Position numbers and translations under genes: made by a program | Source of the DNA: an uncultured Candidatus Melainabacteria bacterium | GTDB lineage: Bacteria > Cyanobacteriota > Vampirovibrionia > Gastranaerophilales > Gastranaerophilaceae | Assembly: GCA_949841365.1 (NCBI GenBank) | Contig: CATKZI010000007.1 | Coordinates: 62,001 to 126,000, forward strand | Length of the DNA stretch: 64,000 nt | Reading direction: 5' to 3' | The notes under the pieces: model-generated | Database searches by the model: none | What the model was told of the DNA's origin: nothing | The model's input: the letters and a program-made list of their open reading frames with translations, nothing else | Part shown: piece by piece, positions 52,894 to 60,936 of the stretch | How positions within the stretch are numbered: position 1 is the first letter of the stretch | Layout of the letters: every line of letters starts with the position of its first letter

Positions 52894-53169
52894 TTAAGCT
52901 GCCTTAATTTCTCTGATTAAGTATTCAGCAACCCATTCAAAATCTTTATTAGATTGTGCTGCTTGTTCAAGATATTTAACTGAAGCATCACCAATTCTGA
53001 TTAAAGTCATGGCAACAACACCTCTTTTAATACCTCTAACAACTTGTAATTGATCAACAAGTTGAGGTAAAGCAGAAGCACCGATATTTACCAATTCATT
53101 TTCAAGCATATTTTTAGTTGTATTGTCTGCATTTTCTAATTTTGAAAGAATTTCGTTTACTGTTTCCAT
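52894..53169 (-). CDS. Small HEAT-repeat-like helical protein
   Basis: A 91-residue all-helical protein (LVNIGASALPQLVDQLQVVRG and KRGVVAMTLIRIGDASVKYLEQA, each with the helix-turn-helix of HEAT/PBS repeats). No enzyme motif. GGAGAT lies 8 bases before the ATG; the leader holds a duplicated 15-base unit. It ends shortly before the hairpin that covers the next start, so the two genes could be one transcript. Likely a small protein-binding scaffold. Confidence 0.6.
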   Translation of the reverse strand: METVNEILSKLENADNTTKNMLENELVNIGASALPQLVDQLQVVRGIKRGVVAMTLIRIGDASVKYLEQAAQSNKDFEWVAEYLIREIKAA

Positions 53170-53174
53170 TATAA

Positions 53175-53204
53175 TATCTCCATTAATCTTATCTCCATTA
53201 ATCT
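53175..53204 (-). repeat. Tandem 15-bp duplication in the leader of the HEAT-like gene
   Basis: Minus strand AGATTAATGGAGATA twice. It duplicates GGAGAT and creates a 9-codon mini-ORF (MEIRLMEIL) whose stop overlaps the gene start as TAATG. Confidence 0.7.
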
Positions 53205-53379
53205 ATATTCTGATTATAAACGAAAAAATACCATGACTTTGATTTCCTTACATAATCTTAATAAGCATATAAAGATTAATGTTACGGAATGTTAACATTT
53301 GCCTCTAAATTATTAAAGTTTTTAAGAAAAATAGCCGATATACCATAATGAAAGTTACTAAGCGAAAGGGAACATCGTC

Positions 53380-55383
53380 ATGGGAATGGCGGCAGGACAA
53401 GCAAGATTATTATCAATAACATCTCGTATGTCTGATAACGAGTTAAGAGCTCAGATTATCAACAATAACAAGATGCGCCTTGCTACACAAAGCTCACAGG
53501 TAAGTGAAGCTTATGTTACTGCGCTTAATGAAGCTCAGATGATGTTTACTAATTATGATAAAGATAATAATACATCTTATCAAAAACTTACATATAATGC
53601 ATTAACAGCATACAATCCTTATAATAACCAATACATTGTAACAAATGCATCAGGTAATGTTCTTTTATCTGAAAAAGATGCTGTTAATTATGAAAATGCA
53701 AACGGGGATGTAAAAAATTTCTTACAAGCGTATGGAATTGAGAATACAACTTCATATTGGGATAGTTTAGCTGTTTATTCGGATGGTAACAGCATCCAAT
53801 ATAAAACAGATGCTACTGTTGCAGGTGTTGATACATTTGATTTGGGCAAAGTAGCAGACGGTAATAAGTATACAAATATTACTGACTATTTAAGAGATTT
53901 GTATGAAGGAAATATTAAAGATGATAACAGTAATCCGAAACTTCACCCGGGTTACATGGATGCAGTTTCTTCAGAAGAATACTATGCTTATACATCAGCA
54001 CTTGCTAAATACAATGAAAAATTAGATGATTTATTACCTACTATTCAAACCGGTATGGCTAATAAATTGAATACTCTTGCAGATGGTTCTACAGCCTTTT
54101 CTTCTATAAATCCGGATTCTTGGACTAATGTTGAGGGTGATGCTAAGGCTGGTATGGAGTCTTTGAAAAAAATTATTGACAATGCAAAAGCTTTTGTTAT
54201 CATGGTGAAAACAGATTCTGGACTTGAGCAATCTCCTAGTGCTTTAAATTTATTAGAGTCTTTGAAAACAACAATTGACGATAATAAAGAGAAAACAATG
54301 GTTCTTGAAACTTATAATCAAGATAATTGTGAGGTCGAGCACGATGTAACTACCAATACTTATACATTAAAATACAAGGATGGTGATCCAATTTTATCTG
54401 TAACTCAAACCGATATTCCACCACTTGTAACATACTCAGGACAGCGTGTTACCGGTACTGATGCAGATGGTAATCCTGTTTTTCAAGCGGCTACTGTATC
54501 TGCAGATGGAAAGACTATGACTTATACTGTAGATGGTGTTACTGTTACAACTAAAGGTTTAAATAGTTTATCAAATTCTAATAGTTTTGAATTAAAAGAC
54601 ACTGCACCTAATACAATTGATAATATGAAAAATGTAGCTAAAGAAGTTATAAATACTCTTCAAAATGCTATATACAGCATTTGGGATCCTATGCATAGAT
54701 CCGGAAGCGGCTATACTTTTATGAATACTGGCAGTGATGAGTATACTGCATTTGTAACTGCCGCAAATGAACTATGGACGGCTGTCGGTTTGACCGGTAC
54801 TGCTCAGGAAGAAGATTATTTTGAACTTGGTAGTATTGATTATATACAAAATAAAAAGAAAGGTTCTAGTAATAACTCAGGTTCTTTCCAAAAAGTTTAT
54901 GATGCTTATGTATTAGATTGTATTATGAATACATTCGGCGAGCCTAAGTATACTTGGATAGATACGAAAAATCCTAATGAAAACGGTGAAACAAAAGCTC
55001 AATGGTATGAAAACTTATTCACTCGCATTCAAAAAGGCGGATATAAAGTATTGCAGGACGGTTTGGCTTCAAGCAATGAATGGATGCAGTTTGCATTTGA
55101 AAGCGGCATCATAACTATGGAACAGGTTGATTCTAATAAAAATTGGCAGCCGTTAATTTACTCAAATTGTTCTGATATCACAGAACAAACAAATGATGCG
55201 GCTATTGCAAAAGCTGAAGCTGAATACAAAGCTGCTATGAACAAAATTGAAAATAAAGATAAACGCTACGATTTAGAATTGAAAAATATTGATACTGAAC
55301 ACAATTCATTACAAGTTGAATATGATTCAATTAAAACAGCAATAGATAAGAATATTGAGCGAACATTTAAGCTCTACTCCTAG
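53380..55383 (+). CDS. Large uncharacterised protein with MGMAAGQARLLSITSR N-terminus
   Basis: A 667-residue protein with conserved-looking helical ends: MGMAAGQARLLSITSRMSD plus a coiled segment to about 60, and a C-terminal coiled coil (DKRYDLELKNIDTEHNSLQ ... DKNIERTFKLYS). The middle is polar, Asn/Thr/Asp-rich, likely beta. The plan of helical ends around a variable middle recalls axial filament proteins, but there is no sequence match to flagellin that I can claim and no signal peptide. AAGGGAA precedes the ATG. Its stop is next to a copy of the CTACGCACGTAG palindrome. Confidence 0.65.
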   Translation: MGMAAGQARLLSITSRMSDNELRAQIINNNKMRLATQSSQVSEAYVTALNEAQMMFTNYDKDNNTSYQKLTYNALTAYNPYNNQYIVTNASGNVLLSEKDAVNYENANGDVKNFLQAYGIENTTSYWDSLAVYSDGNSIQYKTDATVAGVDTFDLGKVADGNKYTNITDYLRDLYEGNIKDDNSNPKLHPGYMDAVSSEEYYAYTSALAKYNEKLDDLLPTIQTGMANKLNTLADGSTAFSSINPDSWTNVEGDAKAGMESLKKIIDNAKAFVIMVKTDSGLEQSPSALNLLESLKTTIDDNKEKTMVLETYNQDNCEVEHDVTTNTYTLKYKDGDPILSVTQTDIPPLVTYSGQRVTGTDADGNPVFQAATVSADGKTMTYTVDGVTVTTKGLNSLSNSNSFELKDTAPNTIDNMKNVAKEVINTLQNAIYSIWDPMHRSGSGYTFMNTGSDEYTAFVTAANELWTAVGLTGTAQEEDYFELGSIDYIQNKKKGSSNNSGSFQKVYDAYVLDCIMNTFGEPKYTWIDTKNPNENGETKAQWYENLFTRIQKGGYKVLQDGLASSNEWMQFAFESGIITMEQVDSNKNWQPLIYSNCSDITEQTNDAAIAKAEAEYKAAMNKIENKDKRYDLELKNIDTEHNSLQVEYDSIKTAIDKNIERTFKLYS

Positions 55384-55404
55384 TGCTACGCACGTAGCCA
55401 CTTA
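55384..55404. repeat. Palindromic element containing CTACGCACGTAG (copy 4)
   Basis: The core is at 55386-55397, directly after the stop at 55381-55383. Flanks CTAGTG and CACTTAG extend the symmetry with small bulges. Confidence 0.75.
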
Positions 55405-55429
55405 GGTTTTGGAGAACATTACCGGTAAT

Positions 55430-56737
55430 TTATATTATTCTATGAGGTCTTGTAAGTAATTGAGCATCAATACGTTCTTTGATTGCGCCTTCCGGTTCGT
55501 AGTACGGCGAAACTGTCATTACCTGAGCTGCGATATCGGGATAATAGTAGATAAATCTCAATTCACTTGATGTTAACGGCTTTTGAGTATGAACATTTGC
55601 GTAACGTGCAAGTTCAAGAATGTTGCGTGCTTCATGCTCGTCTTTAAATTCAAGTTCAAGATTGTCATAAACGTTTCTGAAACCTTTAATGCCGCCGTAT
55701 TCACCTGTTGTAATCATTCTGCCTGTTTCAATGATTTCAGGTTCGCCCCTGCCAAGTTCCTCAAAGTCATAAAGTTCGTAATTTCTGCGGTCTTTAAGTG
55801 CGCCGTCTGCATGAATTCCTGATTCGTGTGCAAAAGCATTGTCGCCGACTGCAGGCTGATTTATAGGAATTGGAACACCAAAAGCGTATGCTGTATATTT
55901 TGCAAGCTTCCATGTTTTGCTTAAATCAATATTCGGGTCTATGTGATATTTATTTTTAAACCCTGCAGATTTAAGAATTGCGAGTAAGCAAGATACTAAA
56001 TCTGCATTCCCTGCACGTTCTCCCATACCGTTAATGGCTGTATTTATATATGCGTCAACTCCCGCATCAATTGCTGCGCGTGCTCCCATTACAGAACATG
56101 CCGTTGCCATACCCAGATCGTTATGGAAATGCATTTCTATCGGCATCTCAACTTCTTTTGCAATTTTATAAATTCTTTCGTAAGTTGTCTGCGGGTCCTC
56201 AAAACCTAAAGTATCACAGTATCTGAAACGTCTTGCTCCTGCTTTTTTAGCTTCTTTGGCAAATCTTATAAGATAATCAATATCACTTCTTGATGCATCT
56301 TCGGCGTTAACTCCGATATCCTGTGCCCCAAGCGATACCGCACATTCAACTGCTTCACGGGTTAAATTGATAATATCCTGAGGTGTTTTTTTGCCCATGT
56401 ATTTCCCGTTAATCATCTGATCCGATGTTGATTGAGAAAGGTTTATATTTTTCAATTTTGGAACATTTTTAAAAGAAAGTTCAACATCAGATGCGATTGC
56501 TCTCATCCAGCCCGAAAGCCTTGTTCTTGATATAACTCCTCTTTCAACAAGTTCAAGGTTGCCGTTGAGATAATTTATTTCGTGTTTTGTTGTCGGAAAA
56601 CCAAACTCTGATTGAGTAATTCCCATATCATCAAGCATTAAATTGATAATTGTTTTTTGAAGTTTTGCAAGACCAAGTCTTGAAGTTTGTACGCCATCTC
56701 TGTTTGTTACGTCTACGAAATAAATTTTGTTTGTCAT
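55430..56737 (-). CDS. HMG-CoA lyase-like acyltransferase (isopropylmalate/homocitrate synthase family)
   Basis: A 435-residue TIM-barrel enzyme of the family that condenses acetyl-CoA with 2-keto acids. DVTNRDGVQTSRLGLAKLQ at 9-27 replaces the usual RDGEQ by RDGVQ. The metal ligands are in EMHFHNDLGMATA, followed by NTAINGMGERAGNADL and FAHESGIHADGALKD, so the catalytic frame is present. It lacks the LeuA regulatory domain. It is more like homocitrate synthase or a citramalate-type enzyme; no leucine genes are adjacent. AAGGATTAGGG precedes the ATG. Confidence 0.78.
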   Translation of the reverse strand: MTNKIYFVDVTNRDGVQTSRLGLAKLQKTIINLMLDDMGITQSEFGFPTTKHEINYLNGNLELVERGVISRTRLSGWMRAIASDVELSFKNVPKLKNINLSQSTSDQMINGKYMGKKTPQDIINLTREAVECAVSLGAQDIGVNAEDASRSDIDYLIRFAKEAKKAGARRFRYCDTLGFEDPQTTYERIYKIAKEVEMPIEMHFHNDLGMATACSVMGARAAIDAGVDAYINTAINGMGERAGNADLVSCLLAILKSAGFKNKYHIDPNIDLSKTWKLAKYTAYAFGVPIPINQPAVGDNAFAHESGIHADGALKDRRNYELYDFEELGRGEPEIIETGRMITTGEYGGIKGFRNVYDNLELEFKDEHEARNILELARYANVHTQKPLTSSELRFIYYYPDIAAQVMTVSPYYEPEGAIKERIDAQLLTRPHRII

Positions 56738-56788
56738 CCCTAATCCTTAATTAATAACTTGCTTTTTTATATAATATTATTTACAATG

Positions 56789-56817
56789 TAGACAGGTGTC
56801 AAGCATCTTTATAGAAT
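56789..56817 (+). promoter_or_regulatory. Promoter of TPR protein, near-leaderless
   Basis: TAGACA at 56789-56794, 17 bases, TAGAAT at 56812-56817, then 9 bases to the ATG at 56827. No ribosome site; expected leader of about 2-3 bases. Confidence 0.6.
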
Positions 56818-56826
56818 ATTAATATT

Positions 56827-58419
56827 ATGACTAATACAAAACAACTGGAAAAAAAGATTAATAAAGAGTATAAAACAGGAAATGTAAAAAGTGCAATTGA
56901 GCTTTGCCAGATTGGGCTTCAGGAAGATCCGACCAATGCAGATTTGCATGTAAGATTGGGTGATTTATATTTGGCATGGCATTTGGATATTTATAATTCA
57001 TGCCAGTATATTGATGAAGCAATTACAGAGTATCAACGAGCTTTAGAAACTTATATTGATTCTGCGGAAATCTATTTTAAGATAGGGCAGGCTCATTATT
57101 TCAAAGGAGATTTGGATAAGGCAATAAATTATTTGGATACCTCAATTTCCAAAAATAACAAGCTTGGAAAAGCATATTATTTACTTGCCGAAACTTATAC
57201 TAAAAAAGCAAGATTTTTAGAAGCTTCTATGAATGCTAAAAAGGCTATTGAAGTTATGCCTATGAGAAATTCATGCGCACACTTTTTGTTATCAAACCTT
57301 TATAATGTTTCTTCAGCAAGAAGTTTTAAAAATTGGATGTTGTCAAAATTTGAGTATATGCTTTCTTTGACAACACTTCCGTTTGATAAGATTGCTATCG
57401 GAAATGTCGGTAAGGCACTTTCTTATATTAAATTTTTACCTGTATTGATGAAAGGTGCTTATCAGGTGCAGACAAACAGACTTAATGATGCGCTTGACAC
57501 TTATTCAAATGCAATCGAAAAAGCTCCGGGTTTCTTGCCGTTATACTGTCTGCTTGGTGATATTTACCGAACATTAGGACAGTTTGATGATGCTATTACG
57601 GAATACAAAATGGCAATCTGGTTGGACAGCTTAAATATTCCTGCATACAGACACCTTTGTCTTGCGTATGAAGAACAGGGCGACTATGACAGCGCGGTTG
57701 AAATTTATGAAAAATTAATTCAGATTATGCCGAACATGCCTGATGTTCATTCAAATCTTGCAAATATTCTGTATGTAAAAGGCGATATCGACGGCGCAAT
57801 TTCTCATTTCCAAACTGCCGTTACTTTAAATCCGAAAAAACAGTGGACAAGTATCGTAAACCAGACTTTAGGTTTTGTTTATCAGGAATCGAAACAGGAC
57901 TTAAATGCCGCAATCAGTTCTTATCAGAGTGCTTATTTGCAAACTCCTAATGATATTGATATTTATGTCAATTTGGGCAGTGCGTTTTACGATAAAGAAG
58001 ATATTGAAAATGCTTTGCAGGTTTACAGAAACGCGCTTGATTTAGATCCTGAAAATGCAAAAATTCATTGTAATTTAGGCTTTTTATTCTGGGGTAAAGG
58101 TGATATTGACGAAGCAATGAAAGAATATGAACTTGCGATAAAATATGATCCGAATTACGATATTGCCTACAATAATATGGGTGTAATTTATCTTGATGAT
58201 TTGGGCAGAGTAAGACAGGCTATGGAATTGTTTAAAAAGTCAGTAGAATGCAACCCCAATTACGCACTTGCTCATTTTAACCTTGCCCGTGCAATTTCTA
58301 TTACGGGTGATAAAATTGAGGCTGCAAAACTTTATCAAATTGCGCAGGATATCAATAAGATTACAAACGAAATCGACCCGCAGGATATTTTGGATAAGAT
58401 TAACGGATTATTCGAATAA
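56827..58419 (+). CDS. Tetratricopeptide repeat protein
   Basis: A 530-residue protein of at least ten TPR units, for example DLHVRLGDLYLAWHLD, AEIYFKIGQAHYFKGDLDKAI, and AKIHCNLGFLFWGKGDIDEAMKEYELAI read in pieces. One gap around residues 165-205 (FEYMLSLTTLPFDKIA) lacks TPR pattern and may be amphipathic and membrane-contacting. No signal peptide. It probably scaffolds a protein complex; no catalytic motif is present. Just after its stop is a GC-rich palindrome (58420-58434). Confidence 0.85.
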   Translation: MTNTKQLEKKINKEYKTGNVKSAIELCQIGLQEDPTNADLHVRLGDLYLAWHLDIYNSCQYIDEAITEYQRALETYIDSAEIYFKIGQAHYFKGDLDKAINYLDTSISKNNKLGKAYYLLAETYTKKARFLEASMNAKKAIEVMPMRNSCAHFLLSNLYNVSSARSFKNWMLSKFEYMLSLTTLPFDKIAIGNVGKALSYIKFLPVLMKGAYQVQTNRLNDALDTYSNAIEKAPGFLPLYCLLGDIYRTLGQFDDAITEYKMAIWLDSLNIPAYRHLCLAYEEQGDYDSAVEIYEKLIQIMPNMPDVHSNLANILYVKGDIDGAISHFQTAVTLNPKKQWTSIVNQTLGFVYQESKQDLNAAISSYQSAYLQTPNDIDIYVNLGSAFYDKEDIENALQVYRNALDLDPENAKIHCNLGFLFWGKGDIDEAMKEYELAIKYDPNYDIAYNNMGVIYLDDLGRVRQAMELFKKSVECNPNYALAHFNLARAISITGDKIEAAKLYQIAQDINKITNEIDPQDILDKINGLFE

Positions 58420-58434
58420 GCAGCGTGCCGCTGC
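58420..58434. repeat. GC-rich palindrome GCAGCGTGCCGCTGC
   Basis: Perfect 6-base arms around TGC, one base after a stop codon, unusually GC-rich for this DNA. Its place resembles the CTACGYRCGTAG copies, and both here and at 55404 TAGGTTTTG follows. Confidence 0.5.
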
Positions 58435-58468
58435 ACCCGCGACCTAGGTTTTGTAAAATTTCCGCAAT

Positions 58469-59200
58469 TTACCTGTAAATTTTATTACCTATTTGAACCT
58501 GTGTGACATACATATCCTCGCAAGCGCCAGACCCTCTGCTTGATGCGTTTGTGTCGTGTCTTGACATACTGGTATATGCCACAAGTTCGCTTTTGTCTGT
58601 GTAAATATCAACAAGATAGCCGTCAATTTTTACAACATCATTCTTTTTGATTTGTAAAAGACCGCCCATAACGTTAGGGTTTGCCGGAATCATGTGGGTG
58701 TGTGCAATATGGGAAGTTATATAATCATTTCCCCAGGGACTTGTCCCGTCCCACCGGTACTGTAACATTCTTGCTTGTCCTAGTGTTTTTTTTGATTTGA
58801 ATTTTATATGACTGTAAAGCTCTTTTTTATCAGATGCCAAATCGCCCCACACAAGCCCTAAGTCAAGCAGGGCAACATCGTCAAATTTGTTTCTCATAAT
58901 ATCCCTGAACCAGAAATTACTGTTTTTTGCTGTAACAACTGCTGAAATTGAATATTCTGCCTGAGGTTTCAGAGCATATAAGCCTTTCTCGCCTCGGTAT
59001 TTGATATATTTAGCATCCTGTAAGTTTACTTGTATCGGTTCTTTTGTTGTATCAATTATATTTTCTGTTACGGCAGTTACTTTAGGAAAGCTGTATTTGA
59101 CTCGAAAAAGCAGATCTCCGAGCATTGAGTTAAAACTGATTAATATAAGTGCAATAAGCGAGATTTTTCCAAACCAATTAAACAAGGCTTTCCTCAACAA
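58469..59200 (-). CDS. Uncharacterised membrane-anchored protein
   Basis: A 243-residue protein with one N-terminal helix (about 12-31) and an extracytoplasmic domain. The region SHIAHTHMIPANPNVMGGLLQIKK with KIDGYLVDIYTD and a C-terminal Cys (SGACEDMYVTQVQIG) seems conserved in a family I recall only as hypothetical. It overlaps the 3' end of the NblS-like kinase by 23 bases, so it is co-translated with it and could be an accessory of that sensor. No enzyme motif. Confidence 0.6.
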   Translation of the reverse strand: MLRKALFNWFGKISLIALILISFNSMLGDLLFRVKYSFPKVTAVTENIIDTTKEPIQVNLQDAKYIKYRGEKGLYALKPQAEYSISAVVTAKNSNFWFRDIMRNKFDDVALLDLGLVWGDLASDKKELYSHIKFKSKKTLGQARMLQYRWDGTSPWGNDYITSHIAHTHMIPANPNVMGGLLQIKKNDVVKIDGYLVDIYTDKSELVAYTSMSRHDTNASSRGSGACEDMYVTQVQIGNKIYR

Positions 59201-60914
59201 TACAAATCGGTAAAACTATTCCAAAAGTCGCACCTTGACCGACTTGAGAGTGTACAAAAATTTTACCGTTATGGTATTTTTCAATAGTTGTTTTTACAAG
59301 ATGCAAGCCCAAACCCGTACCTTTAACGGTATGAATATTATTTTCTACTCTGTAAAATCTGTCAAAAATCTTTTTCTGATATTCTGGAGCAATTCCGCAA
59401 CCCTGATCTGTTACGGTAAGTTCAATTTCTTCATCGTTTTTGCGCAAATTAACTTTAATCTCACCGTTTTCGGGAGAGTATTTAAGCGCATTTGATAAAA
59501 GATTTGTTAATGCGCGTTCAATGCCGTCATAATTAAACAAGAATTCGGGAATATTTTCTTCTTTATTGACAGATATTGTCAAATTGTGTTCGTTTGTCAG
59601 TCTTTGAACATGTTCAACACAATTGTCTACGACTTCGTAAATGCTGTTTAGAGATTTTTCCATCTGTGCATTGGCTTCCATTCTTGAAAAATCGAGAATA
59701 TCGTTAACCATGCCGTTAAGTCTTATGATTTCCTGATTAATTGTACCGATAAATTCTTTCTGAGTATCATAATCAAAGTCGTTGCCGTAATTATAAAGAG
59801 TATCAATGTAGCTTCTTAAAACGGTTACAGGAGTTCTAAGTTCGTGTGATACGTTAGAGATAAATGTTGAACGCATTGCATCCATTTCTGCTTCTTTTGT
59901 CATATCAATAAGAACGATAATGTATCCGACGTAATCCTTGTGGCGCGTAAACATCGGAGAAATAATTGATTTGATAACACGTTTACAAATGTGAATATTA
60001 AATTCAAGCGGTTTTTTCTCCATAATTTCAAGCGGAGTATCTTTAAATTCTTCAATTTTATTTTTAAAGCAGTAATTGCCGTCTGTATCAATATAGTTTT
60101 GAATTTTAGTATCAAGCATCTGATTTTCTTCCAATTCAAGAAGCTGATGTGCATGATTATTTACCAAAACTACATTATCGTTGTTGTCGCATACCACAAC
60201 CCCGTTTGCGATACTCATTAATACCGCTTCAAGTTTGTTGCGTTCCAGTGTCAACTGTTCAATGTTCTGCTCCTCGTAGATATGAAGTTTATTTGACATA
60301 TCATTAAATGCGTTAAACAGTTCTTTAACCTCGGAACTTACGTCCTTATCGGTAATTGTAAACCCGAATTCACCGCTTGAAATCTTATGAACACCGTCAT
60401 GCAAAATTCTAAGTTCGCGCGTAATAAGATAGGTGTTAATCAAAATTACAAATGCAAAAACAATCCATGCAACAGAAAATACAAATAACAGTGAAGCTCT
60501 TGTTGTTGCAGAGATTTGAGAAATAATGCTTCCTGACAAACCCACAGTAACAGAGCCTGCATCTTTCATCGGTGAATTTACCGTTATACTTGCAGTTTTG
60601 TGAGTATCTTTAGCATTTGTTTTATAAATAAGTTTGCCGTTTTTATCTCTAAATTCAATGAATAAAATATCATTATGCGAAGCTACAATTGTATCTGCGT
60701 GTGCCTTTAAAGTCTCGGGAGAAGATGCAAGCTCGGTGCATTCAATAGCTAAAGCTCTTGATACAATCTGCCCGAAATTTTGGTAGCCGTAATTAAGCTT
60801 TTTTTGGATATTGAAAATCGCAAAAACAGCTATAGCAACAATCAAAATTGTACTTAAAAGCAAACCCGATATAATCAGGCGGTTTTGAGTGGTTAAACTT
60901 ACCTGTTTAGTCAT
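59178..60914 (-). CDS. nblS: NblS/Hik33-like sensor histidine kinase
   Basis: A 578-residue kinase: helices at about 13-34 and 141-163 enclosing a periplasmic sensor, a HAMP domain (about 164-215), a PAS domain (about 226-340, VLMSIANGVVVCDNNDNVVLVN), HisKA with phospho-His357 in SNVSHELRTPV, and HATPase with the N box NLLSNALKYSPE, DQGCGIAPEYQ and GTGLGLHLVK. This order is that of cyanobacterial NblS/Hik33, the RpaB kinase; phoR-like kinases share it, so orthology needs a tree. TATAAT sits 6 bases before the ATG, without a ribosome site. Confidence 0.8.
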   Translation of the reverse strand: MTKQVSLTTQNRLIISGLLLSTILIVAIAVFAIFNIQKKLNYGYQNFGQIVSRALAIECTELASSPETLKAHADTIVASHNDILFIEFRDKNGKLIYKTNAKDTHKTASITVNSPMKDAGSVTVGLSGSIISQISATTRASLLFVFSVAWIVFAFVILINTYLITRELRILHDGVHKISSGEFGFTITDKDVSSEVKELFNAFNDMSNKLHIYEEQNIEQLTLERNKLEAVLMSIANGVVVCDNNDNVVLVNNHAHQLLELEENQMLDTKIQNYIDTDGNYCFKNKIEEFKDTPLEIMEKKPLEFNIHICKRVIKSIISPMFTRHKDYVGYIIVLIDMTKEAEMDAMRSTFISNVSHELRTPVTVLRSYIDTLYNYGNDFDYDTQKEFIGTINQEIIRLNGMVNDILDFSRMEANAQMEKSLNSIYEVVDNCVEHVQRLTNEHNLTISVNKEENIPEFLFNYDGIERALTNLLSNALKYSPENGEIKVNLRKNDEEIELTVTDQGCGIAPEYQKKIFDRFYRVENNIHTVKGTGLGLHLVKTTIEKYHNGKIFVHSQVGQGATFGIVLPICIVEESLV

Positions 60915-60920
60915 AATGAA

Positions 60921-60926
60921 ATTATA
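60921..60926 (-). promoter_or_regulatory. -10 box of nblS-like gene, leaderless arrangement
   Basis: Minus-strand TTGCGC, 17 bases, TATAAT, 6 bases, ATG. No ribosome binding site. Confidence 0.65.
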
Positions 60927-60936
60927 TCACCTTATG

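Noticed and set aside
53275-53305. Degenerate HLR1-like GTTACGGAATGTTAACAT upstream of the 53380 gene
   Set aside because: Four mismatches in conserved positions; suggestive of a diverged site at most, so not listed as a feature.
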